Shown one piece after another: positions 1-11,517 of a DNA stretch of 64,000 nucleotides. The DNA is from Perognathus longimembris pacificus. Lineage: Eukaryota > Chordata > Mammalia > Rodentia > Heteromyidae. The position numbers were made by a program, and so were the translations under genes. Under the pieces are notes generated by a model that made no database searches, was not told where the DNA came from, and saw nothing but the letters and a program-made list of their open reading frames with translations. Position 1 is the first letter of the stretch. Each line of letters starts with the position of its first letter. The stretch spans positions 43,145,149 through 43,209,148 of the forward strand of contig NC_063166.1 in assembly GCF_023159225.1 (NCBI RefSeq), written 5' to 3'.

Positions 1-228
1 TGTAATCCTAGCTACTCCAGAGGCTGAGATCTGAGGATCACAGTTTGAAGTGAGCTCAGATGGGAAGTCTGTTAGACTCTTAGCTCTACTAAAAGTACCA
101 AAAAAAAAAAAAAAAGTCAGAAGTGGAGCTGTGGCTCTCTTGTGTAGAGTACTCACATTTTAAAAAAAGCTCAGGACACTGCCCAGGCCCTGAGATCAAG
201 CCCCAGGATTGGCATCAAAACAAAAAAA
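1..228 (+). mobile_element. family B SINE, cut by the window start
   Basis: Family B = B1/7SL-like head (GTAATCCTAGCTACTC...GGCTGAGATCTGAGGATCAC), spacer (GAGACTCTTATCTCCAATTAAC), tRNA-like right monomer (GAGCTGTGGCTC...TAGAGTAC, box-B-like GAGATCAAGCCCC) and A-rich tail. Here the spacer contains an A16 run. Confidence 0.9.
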
Positions 229-275
229 GATAACAGGTTTTGCAAACAGAGATGTTTTTTAAAATGTAGAAATAT

Positions 276-506
276 AAGCCAAGCACCAGTGGCTCACACC
301 TGTAATCCTAGCTACTCAGGAGGCTAGGACCCCAATTTGATGCCACCCCAGGCAGAAAAGTCCATAAGACTCTCCAATGAACGACCAGAAAACCAAAAGT
401 GGCACTTTTGCTCAAAGTGGTAGAGCGCTAGCCTTGAAAAAGCTCAGGGATACCACCCAGGCCCTGAGTTCAAGCCCCATGACTGACCAAAACAAACAAA
501 AAAGGA
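276..506 (+). mobile_element. family B SINE
   Basis: Full-length copy from GCCAAGCACCAGTGGCTCAC to the AAACAAAAAA tail, with a short deletion after the head (GGAGGCTAGGACC). Confidence 0.9.
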
Positions 507-739
507 AATATCATACTGAATCCCATTAATATATTAATATTTACAACTGACATATTAATACAAATAATTATATTAAAAGAAGTGGGTACTTCTTTATTAT
601 AAAGATAAATCTGAAGTCTTGTATAGAATGATTAAACACTTAGGAATGTCTCCATTTACAAGAGTTTTTTTCTGAGTTTTTTTACTGTTTCTGTTTTCTT
701 TGTCTTGTTTGTTCACTGAGAGTGTAAGGAGACACAGAA

Positions 740-960
740 ATTGAAGGGGAAAAAAGGGTGAACAAATACAGCAGTGTTACTCACTAGTTATGTTGAAAAT
801 GAACTATACAATTTGTAGGTGGGGATGGAAGGGAAAAACTAGGAATGAAGGGATGACATTGTCCAAAATTGTCCAAAATGAAATGAACTCTTTACATGAC
901 TTATGTAACTAACTCCTCTATATATTACCTTTATAATAGCAATTTAAAATAATTTTAAGT
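740..960 (+). mobile_element. L1 3' UTR fragment
   Basis: Shares the block from ACTCACTAG...TATGTTGAAAATGAAC to the A-rich end with 16040-16250 and 59745-59960. Heavily 5'-truncated. Confidence 0.55.
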
Positions 961-1669
961 CTCTCTTCTTATTTCAGAACATTCTGTACTACGCATTAAG
1001 GCAAGAAAAAGAAATCAGAACCAATTGGCAAAAGTGATTCTTCCCAATTTCTGTAACATTCTAAAGAGTTCATTGAAATTTTCCTAATAGTCATACAAAT
1101 ACGTGAAATGGCAAAACGTACAGAATATCTAAGAACGATGTCAGAAGGAACTGCTGTTTACTGCAACTGACCGCAGTAGCTTCAACTCCCAAGCCTTACA
1201 GTTCCTATTTGAAGGACCAGATTGAGAAAATGGCACATATGGGAATAGATTTTAGGGAACTGCAGGTCTGGAATGGAGACCCCAGAAGTTGAATAGGAAT
1301 AATGTCTAGTGAGGAATCCTTCATGGTGAGCATACTGTGGTATGTCCACACATGCATATACTATGTGCATTCATCAATCCAGCTGCCTCCCTCAACCCCA
1401 CCTCAACCCCACTCCTCCCCCCACACACGCATTTTCCAACCACTAGATCACATTACTTTCAGGTCAACCGTAGATAAGTTTTAAAATCCTATAGCCAAAG
1501 CTGAAACTCTCAGAGCACCCGCTGGTAGCTCGTACTTGTGATCACCGGCTTCCCTCCACCGGCCAGAACTACTGTGCTGTCTTTCTCCCTAGTACATACA
1601 AGCCATAGCTGTGCAGCGATTGGTGGGATTATTTGTTAATCTGCACACTCTGCACACTCACTATAATTA
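961..1669. other. no feature recognised
   Basis: Unique-looking sequence. A C-rich patch at 1390-1430 is the only structure. Confidence 0.5.
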
Positions 1670-1752
1670 AACCTTTCAGGACAGAAATCACAAGAGATTT
1701 TTCACTACCAACTCCTTCATGCCTAGCACAAAAATGCCTGGTGCCCAGGGAA
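1670..1752 (+). repeat. possible L2 3' fragment
   Basis: GCCTAGCACAAAAATGCCTGGTGCCCAG resembles the L2/MIR shared tail. Too short for certainty. Confidence 0.3.
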
Positions 1753-1875
1753 AAAAGAAAACAGCCTCAATGCCCCTTTCTTGTCCGTGAAATGGGGTGA
1801 AGACTCCATTTTACATCACTCCGCCTCACATCCAGCGCTTTAAAGATGGACCTAGAACAGAGTGCTGGTGGCTGC

Positions 1876-2336
1876 CGGGCACCAGTGGCTCATGCTTTTA
1901 ATCCTAGCTACTCCGGATGCTGAGATCTCAGGCAGGATCATAGTTCAAAGTCAGCCTGGGTAGAAAGTCTGGGGAACTTCTTTAATCTCCAATAAAATAT
2001 GCAAAAAGGGGGCTAGGAATATGGCCTAGAGGTAGAGTACTTGCCTCACATATATGAAACTCTGGGTTCGATTCCTCAGCACCACATATACAGAAAAAGC
2101 CAGAAGTGGCGCTGTGGCTCAAGTGGTAGAGTGCTAGCCTTGAGCAAAAGGAAGCCAGGGACAGTGCTCAGACCCTGAGTTCAGTCCCCAGGACTGGCAA
2201 AAAATAAAAAACCAACAAAATATCCAAAAAGCTGACAATGGAGCTATGGGGCTTAAGTGGTAAAGCACTGGCCTTTAGCAAAAATGCTCAGAAATAGTGG
2301 CCCTGATTTCAAGCCCTAGGATCAACACAAAAAAGA
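1876..2336 (+). mobile_element. family B SINE interrupted by a family A SINE
   Basis: Head and spacer at 1876-2007, right monomer at about 2224-2336 (CTGACAATGGAGCTATGG...CAAGCCCTAGGATC). The intervening sequence is the family A copy 2008-2223. Confidence 0.85.
2008..2223 (+). mobile_element. family A SINE nested in family B
   Basis: Family A = ID-like left monomer (GGCTGGGAATATGGCCTAGTGG box A, GGTTCGATTCC box B, CAGCACCACATA linker) and the right monomer shared with family B, ending CAGGACTGGC plus A-rich tail. Here the left monomer reads GGCTAGGAATATGGCCTAGA. Confidence 0.92.
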
Positions 2337-2569
2337 CTGGATGCGGAGCCCAAAGGGTCTTGTTGCCAGTCCTAACACAGCCCCCAAGTTGGTCACCAGT
2401 GCACTGGGCTCCCTGCCTTCTGCAGCATTTCCACAGGAAGAAAGCTGGGGTGCATGCAGACAATTCAAGGTTCCCAGCTTCTCCCACTTCTCTGACATCA
2501 CCAGCTCCAAACTCTCCTCCCTCCTCAACCCCCAATCCAAAGACACATGAAAAAGAAGAGGCTACTACA

Positions 2570-2866
2570 TGTTGGGGATTATTATGGCCTGGGAAAGACT
2601 GCCCTTCCACCAGCCTTGGGACAATAGAAGTCCCTCCCACCTTCTGACCTCGCCACCATGATGGGGTTGTCCCGCCCACAAAGGGAAGTTTCGTGATGTC
2701 ACTTGATGAGCGTGACCCCTAGCCTATGACTGACCCTTTGGCCAGCCCCCTTTCCTTCCCGCCATTACTTCTATATAAGTGCCCTTCCATATTAAAGTCT
2801 TTGAGACGCATTCCACCACCGCAGCGTGTCCCTGATGCCTTCCTTTCGCCTCCGCCCTCGGTAACA
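2570..2866 (+). mobile_element. endogenous retrovirus LTR (solo or partial)
   Basis: A 297-bp segment starts TGTTGGGG and ends GTAACA (TGTT...AACA inverted ends). It has a TATA box TATATAAG at 2772-2779 and a poly(A) signal ATTAAA at 2791-2796, close together as in short rodent LTRs. I see no target duplication and no retroviral reading frame next to it, so it may be a solo LTR with decayed flanks or the edge of a degraded element. Family not assigned. Confidence 0.62.
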
Positions 2867-4195
2867 TGTGGGGGGAACTGGGGGGAGGGGAAGCTTCAGC
2901 AACCCGTCCTCAACTTAGCGTTTGCCCATGTGAGCACGCCTTTGGCCTTCCGCTGGCGGAGGGCCAGGCTGGGTGCTCTTTTATAGAGTTTGTAGTTACC
3001 ATTCTCCCCGTGGGGGGAGAAAGGGGGTGTCCAGAACCCCAACAACTACAAAGATGCTTCACAGACTTGAAGGACAAGAAAGTAGAAATCTCCCACCTCA
3101 GAATCAAGGTCTCAACTCTAAGAATGGTGTTTATAGCAGGGGAGACAGGAGGCAAGGGGGAAACAATGGTCACCCCAGACAGCAAATCCAAGCTGAGTGT
3201 AGGCTAAATTCAATGACCCAGGAGCACCCAGAAATGTTTCTTCCCTGAATTCTGAAGGGTGCTGCACCACCATGGAAGAGAGGAACAGGAGACAAAAGGG
3301 ACAAAGCCAAAAGACAAGTACTGCCACAAGAATGCCCCTAGGAGCTGCTGGGATTACCAGAATAAATGGCACTTCCGCCTCTTCCAGCCACCGTGGGCAG
3401 GGGGTTCCCTCTTTCCCTGAGCTCTCCCGCTGGCAGCAATAGCTTCATTGCTTGATTGTCTTTGCCTGGCTCCACAGCCCACATCTCCCAGATGGCAGGA
3501 AACCCAAGCCCTCAGCAGGAGCCTAATGGCCAGCAGTTAGCCATCTCAGTGCTGAGACAGGCATGCAATTAGCCCTAGGCCCTAATGCATGGAGAGGCAA
3601 ACATAATACACAGGAAATCAGACCTGGATGCAACCGAAAGCTCTAGAAAAGCACACTCATTTTCAAAATGAGATCCATGGGCCGACTCCACCTGGCATTC
3701 AATTAAACTGAATTGAAAGGGTAAACTTAGGGGGGACAGAAATAAAGCCACCAGAAATAATATTCAAATCATAACTCTCCCTCCAACACTGTATCCCAAG
3801 TCTCCACGCCATAGATTGTCCACGGAGCCACCCGGGATCATCCAGGTAAAGGTAACTAAACACTCATCACACCCTCCAGAGAACACAGAACTCCAAACAG
3901 AAAACAGCATGGGCAGAAATTTCCACAAGCTATGCCTCTCCAAAGACTGAAAGCAACCAGAATCAAGGTCATTTCCAACCTGGGTCTGAACCTGTTAAAA
4001 TCTGTGTCTACTGGAACAGCTGGTGTTTGGCCACTGAGCTCAAAGATGGAATTTCCCCAATTTTCTGGAGGAAGAAGAGGTGCCAATTAATGGTCAGTCT
4101 TTACTTTTGAGATTTTCCTCCAACAAATTTTCTTAAACCAGAGACAGGTACTAACACAAGTCTTTTGACTTGGTATAAGCAACAAAGGAACTGGA
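2867..4195. other. unassigned, possibly part ERV-internal
   Basis: The first 500 bp after the LTR may be degraded internal retroviral sequence, but no viral motif is readable. 3400-3620 is unique with homeodomain-like sites (GCAATTAGCC). Confidence 0.35.
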
Positions 4196-4645
4196 TGATA
4201 CAAGTATCTACTGCATAGGAATTTCATGAGGATTAAATAAACTAGGACACATATATAGGGTCATAAGCATATACACACAAATATACTCACTAAAATATGG
4301 CATACACAGGGGAGGACTGCAAGAGTGTAACTCATTTGAACACTAACCTTCAGTTTAACAAAATGAATACAAGGAGGCTGAAACACATGCTGCCAGAAGT
4401 CGGGGAGGTCCAGGGGTGGGAAGATAAACAAATGAGAGGAAGGGCTGGGGGAGTACAGTCATAATATTCAATGTACACAGGTTGGGAAAGATGGTAAGAA
4501 GGATGAAAGGGGTGATACTGATCAAGATACATTGTACTCATAAATTGACATGCTGAGTTGGAATCCTTTTGTAAAACTATTTAAATAAAATAAGCATTTA
4601 TAAAATACTTAGAATGACTTCTGACACATAGCAAATGTACTAAGG
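4195..4645 (+). repeat. MIR remnants split by the L1-like end
   Basis: TTTCATGAGGATTAAATAAA near 4211 and ATACTTAGAATGACTTCTGACACATAG near 4605 match the MIR 3' half. The L1-like segment lies between them. Confidence 0.4.
4300..4592 (+). mobile_element. L1-like 3' end, older subfamily
   Basis: The last 100 bp resemble 6980-7115 (GATGAAAGGG..., CATTGTA, ...CCTTTTGTAAAACTA). It ends in an A-rich run. MIR-like pieces lie on both sides, suggesting insertion into a MIR. Confidence 0.4.
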
Positions 4646-5034
4646 GTATCAAAACCATAAACTAAGAAAAAAATGACCAAGTAACCCAGTCTTTCCTGCC
4701 TAGTTCTTTTTCAGGGGGAGGTGATTATGACTGTTATTTTCCATACAGTTGTGATTTCGTAGTCTTCCAGCCACACAGGGACACCAGACTTATCCCCATG
4801 TATCAAAGGGTGTGTGACATTACATGCAGAGCATCACTTACAGAAAGCTCATGATTGCTCAGCTGGAAGATCAGATTAAAACTCAGGAAGAGAAGAGAGT
4901 AGAGATTAATGCACACCACTGGGGTTCAAACATCAACTATGATATTTTCCGAATCTTATTTCTCCATTATTTGATCTCTAAGAAAACTACCTAAGACTTC
5001 TTAGACACTAAAACAATTCCCTGCCAGAGAGAGC

Positions 5035-5160
5035 AAGAATGGAAGGAGGGAGAGAATGAGGGAAAGAAGGAAGGGGAGAGGAAGGGAGAAGGAAGGGCAA
5101 AGGGGAAGGAAGGAAGGAAGGAAGGAAGGAAGGAAGGAAGGAGGGAAGAAAGGAAGGAAA
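5035..5160 (+). repeat. (GGAA)n purine tract
   Basis: Mixed GGAAG/GGAA repeats, most regular at 5107-5142. Directly upstream of the RPL23A copy. Confidence 0.93.
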
Positions 5161-5205
5161 CCTGTATTTGATCAACTATGGCTATTCTAATCATCTCAAA
5201 GGAGA

Positions 5206-5700
5206 GAAAGAGGACCCTTCCACCAAGATGGTGCTGGAAGCAAAAAAGGAAGCTGCTGTTCCCCAAAGCCAAAGCCAAGGCAGAAGCTTTGAAGGCCAAG
5301 GAAGTAATGAAAGGCGTTCACAGCCACAAAAGCCACACACTTCACACTACCTTCCGGTGGCTCCAAAAAGAACCCAAATATCCTCCAGAAAGTGTCCCAG
5401 GAAGAACAAGCTTGACCACCATGCCCAGCATCAAGTTCCCCCTGACCACTGAGTCAGCCATGAAGAAGAGAGAAGACAACACTATTGTGTACATTGTGGA
5501 TGTCAAGACCAACAATCAGGCTGTGAAGAAGCTCTGTGACATTGATGTGGCTAAGGTCAATACCCAGATCAAACTTGATGGAGAGAAGAAAGCATATGTT
5601 GGACTGGCTCCTGATTATGCTGCTTTAGATGTTTCCCACAATATTGGAATCATCTAAACTGAGTCCAGCTGGCTAATTCTAAACGTAAATTTACACCAAA
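5206..5700 (+). pseudogene. RPL23A: RPL23A processed pseudogene
   Basis: The sequence reads as ribosomal protein uL23 (RPL23A) from an ATG at 5228 to TAA at 5655-5657, without introns and with part of the 3' UTR. Recognisable blocks include [65 protein letters not shown] and NIGII at the C-terminus. The reading frame shifts near 5255 and again around 5385-5420, and residues are missing in the N-terminal half and in the HQI region before QAVKKL. Family knowledge: RPL23A is a 60S subunit protein with many mammalian processed pseudogenes. This copy cannot make a normal protein. Confidence 0.93.
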
Positions 5701-5714
5701 GGTGGGGGTGGTGG

Positions 5715-5832
5715 TAATAAGCTGGTGTCAGGCCTGACTATGAACAACTATAATGCCAGCACTCAGAATCCAAAGCAGGAATCGGAGACCAGCCTGGGCA
5801 ACAGGGATACTGTCCCCCCGCCCCCCAAAAAA
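5715..5832 (+). mobile_element. diverged B1-like monomer
   Basis: ATAATGCCAGCACTCAGAATCC...GGAGACCAGCCTGGGCAAC is a 7SL-derived monomer following the RPL23A copy. Confidence 0.6.
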
Positions 5833-5851
5833 AATCCAAGCATCTTACTCC

Positions 5852-6042
5852 AAAGCCAGACCAGACAAGAAAGTCCATGAGACTCTTATCTCCAATTAAC
5901 CAGCAGAAAGCCAGAAGTGAAGCTCAAGTCATAGAACACCAATCAGGCTTGAGTAAAAAAGCTAAGGGTCAGTACCCAAGCCTTGAGATCAAACTTCAGT
6001 ATTATCCCACTTCCCCCTCTATCCCGCAAAAAAAAAAAAGAA
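5852..6042 (+). mobile_element. family B SINE, head missing
   Basis: Begins in the spacer (AAGAAAGTCCATGAGACTCTT) and covers the right monomer. Confidence 0.75.
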
Positions 6043-6651
6043 AGAATGAAAAAGGAAAATTATATCCATGCTCTCTTCAGATGAATAAACACACATTCCA
6101 GTGTAGCTTGATTTTTCAGCTCCATCACTACATCTAACCTTATTCAGCTCACCTGTGCAGCAACGTGACTTAGAAAGTGAGCCCGGCAGCTGCTCAGAGG
6201 TCTGAACACTGAGGTCAGCATCCTGGGGAAGGTAGAGCTCTTCAGTGTCCTCTGTAGATCACGTCCCTCTCTGTTTCCCAGGCAAGAACAAAAGACCAGT
6301 CCCTTTCACTTAGTCTGCACACTTCTATACTTCTAACCATCTCAAGACCTCCTGAATTATTTTTCATCAGATATATATAACCCACCCACCCCCTGCCAGT
6401 ATTAATCTATTACTTCAGTTCTCCCATCAGCAAGTGGGAACTGAAAAAGTAGGAAGTCGTTTATTCTCCCATTATTATTGTCAGCTAATAATATCAGGAC
6501 CATCAGTGCTGGCTAAACCTTCCGGTTTAGGCATGCCACTTGGTTAGACATCCCTCTGGGCTTGGAGGGCCCAGTATTACAAGGCGGAGGAGATCCATTC
6601 ATGTTCCATGATGGGCCCACAGTAAAAGATCAGGAAACAAATGTGTCCCTT

Positions 6652-6771
6652 CATGCATTGCCCCAGTATATCTACCATCACTGACATCACAGAAAACGCT
6701 TCAAAGCCAAACATGCATTGCCCCAGTATATCTACCATCACTGACCTCACAGAAAACGCTTCAAAGCCAAA
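6652..6771 (+). repeat. 60-bp tandem duplication
   Basis: Two adjacent 60-bp copies (6652-6711 and 6712-6771) with a single mismatch (ACATCAC versus ACCTCAC). Both strands stay open because 60 is a multiple of 3. No gene recognised. Confidence 0.95.
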
Positions 6772-6869
6772 GCTCTTCCCCCTAACCAGGGGCACCACTT
6801 ACAGCCTCACAGATATACATACTCAGCAAAATAACCAATGCCCATTACGGAGGGCCTAGTCCATCAATC

Positions 6870-7118
6870 TGGGAACACTCATCTCTGGGATGAAGGATGG
6901 GAGCCAAACCTGCTAGGCACATGGACCGGTGGCAGATGGAACTCACTGATCACCTGTGAAGGATTAGAGCCCCCCACCCCCACCCCGACCTGGGGAAAAT
7001 GATGAAAGGGATAACAATGCTCAGGATGCATTGTATCCATAAACTGCTTTGTTAAACGGCAACTCCTTTGTACAACTACCTAAAGGTAATAAAATTGTAT
7101 TTTAAAATAAAAAGGCTG
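6870..7118 (+). mobile_element. L1-like 3' end, older subfamily
   Basis: Ends in AGGTAATAAAATTGTATTTTA-type A-rich sequence. Related to 4490-4592. Confidence 0.4.
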
Positions 7119-8967
7119 CACCTGATGATGATGATGACAATGATGCTTTTAAATCATCTATGGCTGGCAGAGCGCTCCCTGAAGTAAAGCTTGATTCTGA
7201 AATACCAGTAATAAAGTCACTGAAGACAGCTTGCCTGCCAGACCTGCTTCCACAGAGAATTTCACATTGAAAGAATATAAAATACCATGGCTCTGAGAAG
7301 CAGGTCTTACACCTCCAGCCCCCAGGAGAAGCAGTGAAATTACAAAGTGTCTCTGAATTACTGATGTCACAATTTATTGAAAGGACTTCAATAGGTCATA
7401 AGTCACACCCCTGATGCAATGCCACATTATCCACCACAGCAGCTTGATCAAAGAGTAAAAGGTTGTGCAAAGACCCAGGGGTATAACCAAGAAAAGAATT
7501 CCAAACCTGAGCTCATTCAGAGGTCCCAACAAACTCATGGGCTCATTTCAACATGTAACTGCTGATACAGGGCAGGCCTTCTTTAGTCTCAATGAAATGT
7601 AAAGCCATTAAATTCCAAGTGACACTCCCTCTGTCTCTCAGTCTAGTTTATAAAAGACTTGGGCCCAGGACCAAATATGTAAACTTGGGGTCTATAACTT
7701 ATTTCATGAAATGCTGAGGTTCCCTATACTTTATCACTAGTGCCAGGGGCTCTCCATGTTGGAGATAACACAATAAACAAAAAGAAAAGCAGAAGAAAAA
7801 AAAAACTTCCAGCCCTCAAGGAACTAAGGTTCAAATGGAGAGAAAGAAATTACAAACATATGAACAAATGTGTTTGGTATGAGTAACTGCTTTGGAAATA
7901 AAAATACCGAAGGGTCTTGGTGTTAAGGAGAAGGGTTGCTGTACAGACCCAATGTCACCTTGTCACAAAGATCTTCTAAACTGTAATTCTGAGCAAAAAA
8001 CAAAAGAGGCATGTCAGCTGAGGGAAGAAACTATGTTTCGAGCAATAAATGCCAAGTTTGAGGTAGAAGGTTGGACATGCTACAGAAGAGCTAGAGACAG
8101 ATATGAGAGCAGAGAGCAGAGCTGGTTCACACAGGGCCTTGGAAACAGGAGGCCAATGAGCTCAGCAGAGAGCAGAGCTGGCTCACACAGGGCCTTGTGG
8201 ACACAGGAAGAACTGGAGATTCATTCCACACTGGAGGACAAGACACAACATTAGAGGCCCTCCACCAGTGGGTAGCTAGAAGCAGGAGTCAACATCCAGG
8301 CAGAGAAGGACGCCAACATAAAATGTATAATATACACAGATAGGGCACAAGCTTTACATTTTTAACTTTTCTCAGCACAAGTAAAAGAGCTGAATTCTTC
8401 TCTCCCACCTATAGACTGCAACCTGTCTCTCCACCAGATCACAAATGATTTTAGAGGCCAGGTATCCAGCCCAAAACGATGGACCAGATAATTTTGCCCT
8501 CCATAAATGGTCGATTTCTATCAGCTGGAACTCACTAGTTAGGATGAGGCAAAGGAAACACCAGACAGGAAGGAGCATCCTTGGCTTCGGTTTCCCATTG
8601 CTTACCATTGAACACTCTCTGTCCCTGTCATGGCACCCTGATTCCACTGGCCAGAAGACCAATGGAGGGACCAATGCAAAGGCCTGGGGAGTGCAATGAT
8701 CTCCTGCAGATGGTGGCAGCCCCTCCAGACAATGAGCTGAGAAGTTCCCCTGGATCTCGGCACTGAGCACAGTGGTTTTTTGCTTTCCCTTCATTAGTGA
8801 TACAGCACCAACAGCAAACCCTGAAATCACTTCCACGGCAGCAATGCCAGAGAGTGGAAACTGACACAGGGTCTTCTAAAGAAAGGAAGGATCGTTTAGC
8901 TCAAGAGACATCTTGTAATTGGGACCTAGCTAGGATCCATTAGGATTCCTGGAGAAGGGGCAGTAAT
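7119..8967. other. unassigned, no gene supported
   Basis: Contains diverged repeat-like sequence around 7740-8200. Minus frame 8372-8836 (154 codons) has no recognisable domain and is not called. Confidence 0.4.
8108..8197 (+). repeat. spaced direct repeat, 34 bp
   Basis: AGCAGAGAGCAGAGCTGG(T/C)TC...GGCCTTG occurs at 8108-8142 and 8164-8197, 56 bp apart. Confidence 0.85.
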
Positions 8968-9187
8968 GGGGCTTGAGCTCAGGGCTCAGTACTCTTGCTT
9001 AGCTTTTTTTGCTCAAGGTTGATATTATGCCTCTTGAGCCGCTCCTCACTTCCAGCTGTTTGCTGGTTTCATTGGAGATAAGAGTCTCTGGGATTTGTCT
9101 TCTTGGACTGACTTCAAACTACAACCCTCAGATCTCAGCCTCCTGACTACCTAGGATGAAACCCTTGAACCACTGGCGCCCTGCTCC
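8968..9187 (-). mobile_element. family B SINE
   Basis: Reverse copy: TTGAGCTCAGGGCTCAGTAC to GAACCACTGGCGCCCTG. Confidence 0.82.
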
Positions 9188-9393
9188 ATCAGGATACTTA
9201 ATGATTACACAAGTCCTTTTCCTTCTCATTCTACAGACTGCACCATACAAAATCTACCTACAGGTTAATGAACAAGGTAAACTTCTAGAAAGAACTGCCG
9301 TCACTTTTCCACACTACCAACCTTGGCCCTCAGTTGGCCCTGTGAAATTGTTTCTAGAACACTCTTCCTTCCAGGGAACTACCAAGGAAATCG

Positions 9394-9637
9394 TCTTTTT
9401 TTGTTGTTGTTCTTTTGTCAGTCGTGAAACCTGGGTACTGTGCCCCAGCTCTTTTGCTCAAGACTAGCATTCTAACACACTCTGAGCCACAGGCTCTACT
9501 TCCAGTTTTCTGATGGTTAACTGGAGATGATATTATCATGGGGACTGTTCTGCCTGAGCTGGCTTTGAACCTCGATCCTCAAATCTCAACCTCCTAAGTA
9601 GCTAGGATTATAAGAGTGAGCCACCAGTGTCTGGGAA
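9394..9637 (-). mobile_element. family B SINE
   Basis: Reverse copy with T-rich start (TTTTTTTGTTGTTG) and head end GAGCCACCAGTGTCTGGG. Confidence 0.85.
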
Positions 9638-10849
9638 GAACTGTCATTCCTAACCAATGTCCTCCTCCACAGAAAGATATTAGAATCTAGCTGGAATACC
9701 AACCAAGTTTATTTGCTTTCTGGTCTTCTGCGTTTCATTTTTGTGAGGCTGTTATCAAGGCACCCAGAGCTGAGTCTTGGGAAACAGAACTAGTGTAATG
9801 GAAAAGAAAAGATCCCATTAACTCCATGATTTTTGTGGCTAATGAAACCCATGGTTGGTGTGACTTAAGATTTAAAGAAACTGGGGGGAGAGGGGAAGAT
9901 TCTCAAATTGCCTCTGCTTAGCAAATTATTTAATTAGCAAAAATTAACCTCCTCTCTTCAGTGACTCACTGATTTAGCTGAGCCACATGGGCATCCCAAC
10001 CATTTCACTCCCCCCCTCAATCTAGGATAAAATGAAAATGCTGTGACTTACATAAAACCCTCACATCAGCTTTTACTTCAAGGCCATTCTCTACATCCCA
10101 GTCAAAACAAATGCCCATTTTGCCTGCAGGAATGTCAATCTATCCACTCCAATTGCCCTCAGAGTAGCAGCTTTGAAATCAGCCAGATAACATCGTTTTA
10201 TTTAAGAAGAGAAAATAAAACAAACCCAGGTACTGGAAATCCATGAAATGCCTGTGAGGCTGAGTGCCAGGAGGCTAGCAACCAAGGAGTACAGAAAACC
10301 CCACCTCGTTGTGCATCTTTGCCCTCAGCTCTGGAAACAAGAAAGACCTACAAGGCAGCAGGACTTGGAAGGGAGGAATTCAGAAATCTTCCTCTACTGA
10401 ACTTTCTGACAAATAAAATGTATGTGCAGGAATGCCATGCTGGCTTCCTCTACAAAATGGGACCAAGAGCCTTTATTTCCTTCAACCAAACCCATGCCTC
10501 CAAGCCTAACAAACGTTTATAGGATGGCTAAATTATCCCTCTGATAAACCACTTACCGAATTAAAGGTCCTTCTTCCTTTATTAGAAACCAGTGTGAGCT
10601 AGTAGACTCTCTTGCCTAGATCAGGTTCAAGGTCCACATGAGAATTGTTCCTCTGATTGTAATGCCAGGCCCTCCTCTAAGTGCAATAGCCACACCAAAC
10701 TGTGATATGGCCCTCCGTACCCTGCCAAAGCCTCTGTCCTAGGAAGCACTATAAAAACACACAGAGCCAGGGCTGCTCATAGCCTGTGGTAAAGGCCCTA
10801 AAATAGATATTGGCAAGCTTTTTGCACAAAGGATCAGAAAGTCTATTTA
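9638..10849. other. no repeat recognised
   Basis: Unique-looking DNA, AT-rich at 9915-9950 with TTTAATTAGC homeodomain-like sites. No ORF of note. Confidence 0.45.
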
Positions 10850-11082
10850 TTTATTGGTACCCATCATGGGGCTTGAACTCAGGGCCCGACCACTGTCCTT
10901 GAGCTTTATGCTCAAAGCTAACATTCTACCACACCATAGCTCCACTTCCAGCTACTTCGGTACTTAACTAGAGATTAGAGTCTCAAGGACTTTCCTGACT
11001 AGGCTGGCTTCAAACTGCTATCCTCAGATCTCAACCTCCTGAACAGCTAAGATTAAAGGCATGAGTCACTGACGCCCAGCAT
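10850..11082 (-). mobile_element. family B SINE
   Basis: Reverse copy, TATTTATTTATTGG tail complement to GAGTCACTGACGCCCAGC. Confidence 0.85.
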
Positions 11083-11517
11083 AAAATCAATATCTTAAGT
11101 TCAGTGGACCATACAGTCTTGGTCACAAGTACTGACTGCTGATGTAGCACAAAAGTAGCTACAGCCAATAGGAAACACATGAATGTGGCTGTGGAAGCTT
11201 GTTACCGGGGAGGGGCTGGCTGGTCTAACTAAGCCTTTTGCCTTTCCAGTGGCAGAGACTACAGACCTTTCTGTGAACTCCCCACCACCCCCTATGCCTT
11301 CCCACAGAGGTAAACACCTCACATACAGCACTCAGCCCCCTTACAGCTCTATTTCACTCAGGGACTATGCAAATGCCAGTTGGTCTACCGTGGTAAATCT
11401 GGGTATATTATGGAAACTGCTGACTGGGCTTGCTTGTACACAACAGTCTCAAATGATTAATACAAGGCAGAAGCTGAAGAGTCATACCCCAAGCACTATT
11501 TAAAATGGTTAAGTTGG

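Noticed and set aside
2040..2110. tRNA gene (box A and box B present)
   Set aside because: The sequence is the ID-like monomer of a SINE. It lacks a foldable tRNA and occurs in many copies.
8372..8836. 154-codon minus-strand gene
   Set aside because: No domain, no repeat of known coding type, no supporting splice or promoter signal. Length alone is not sufficient evidence.
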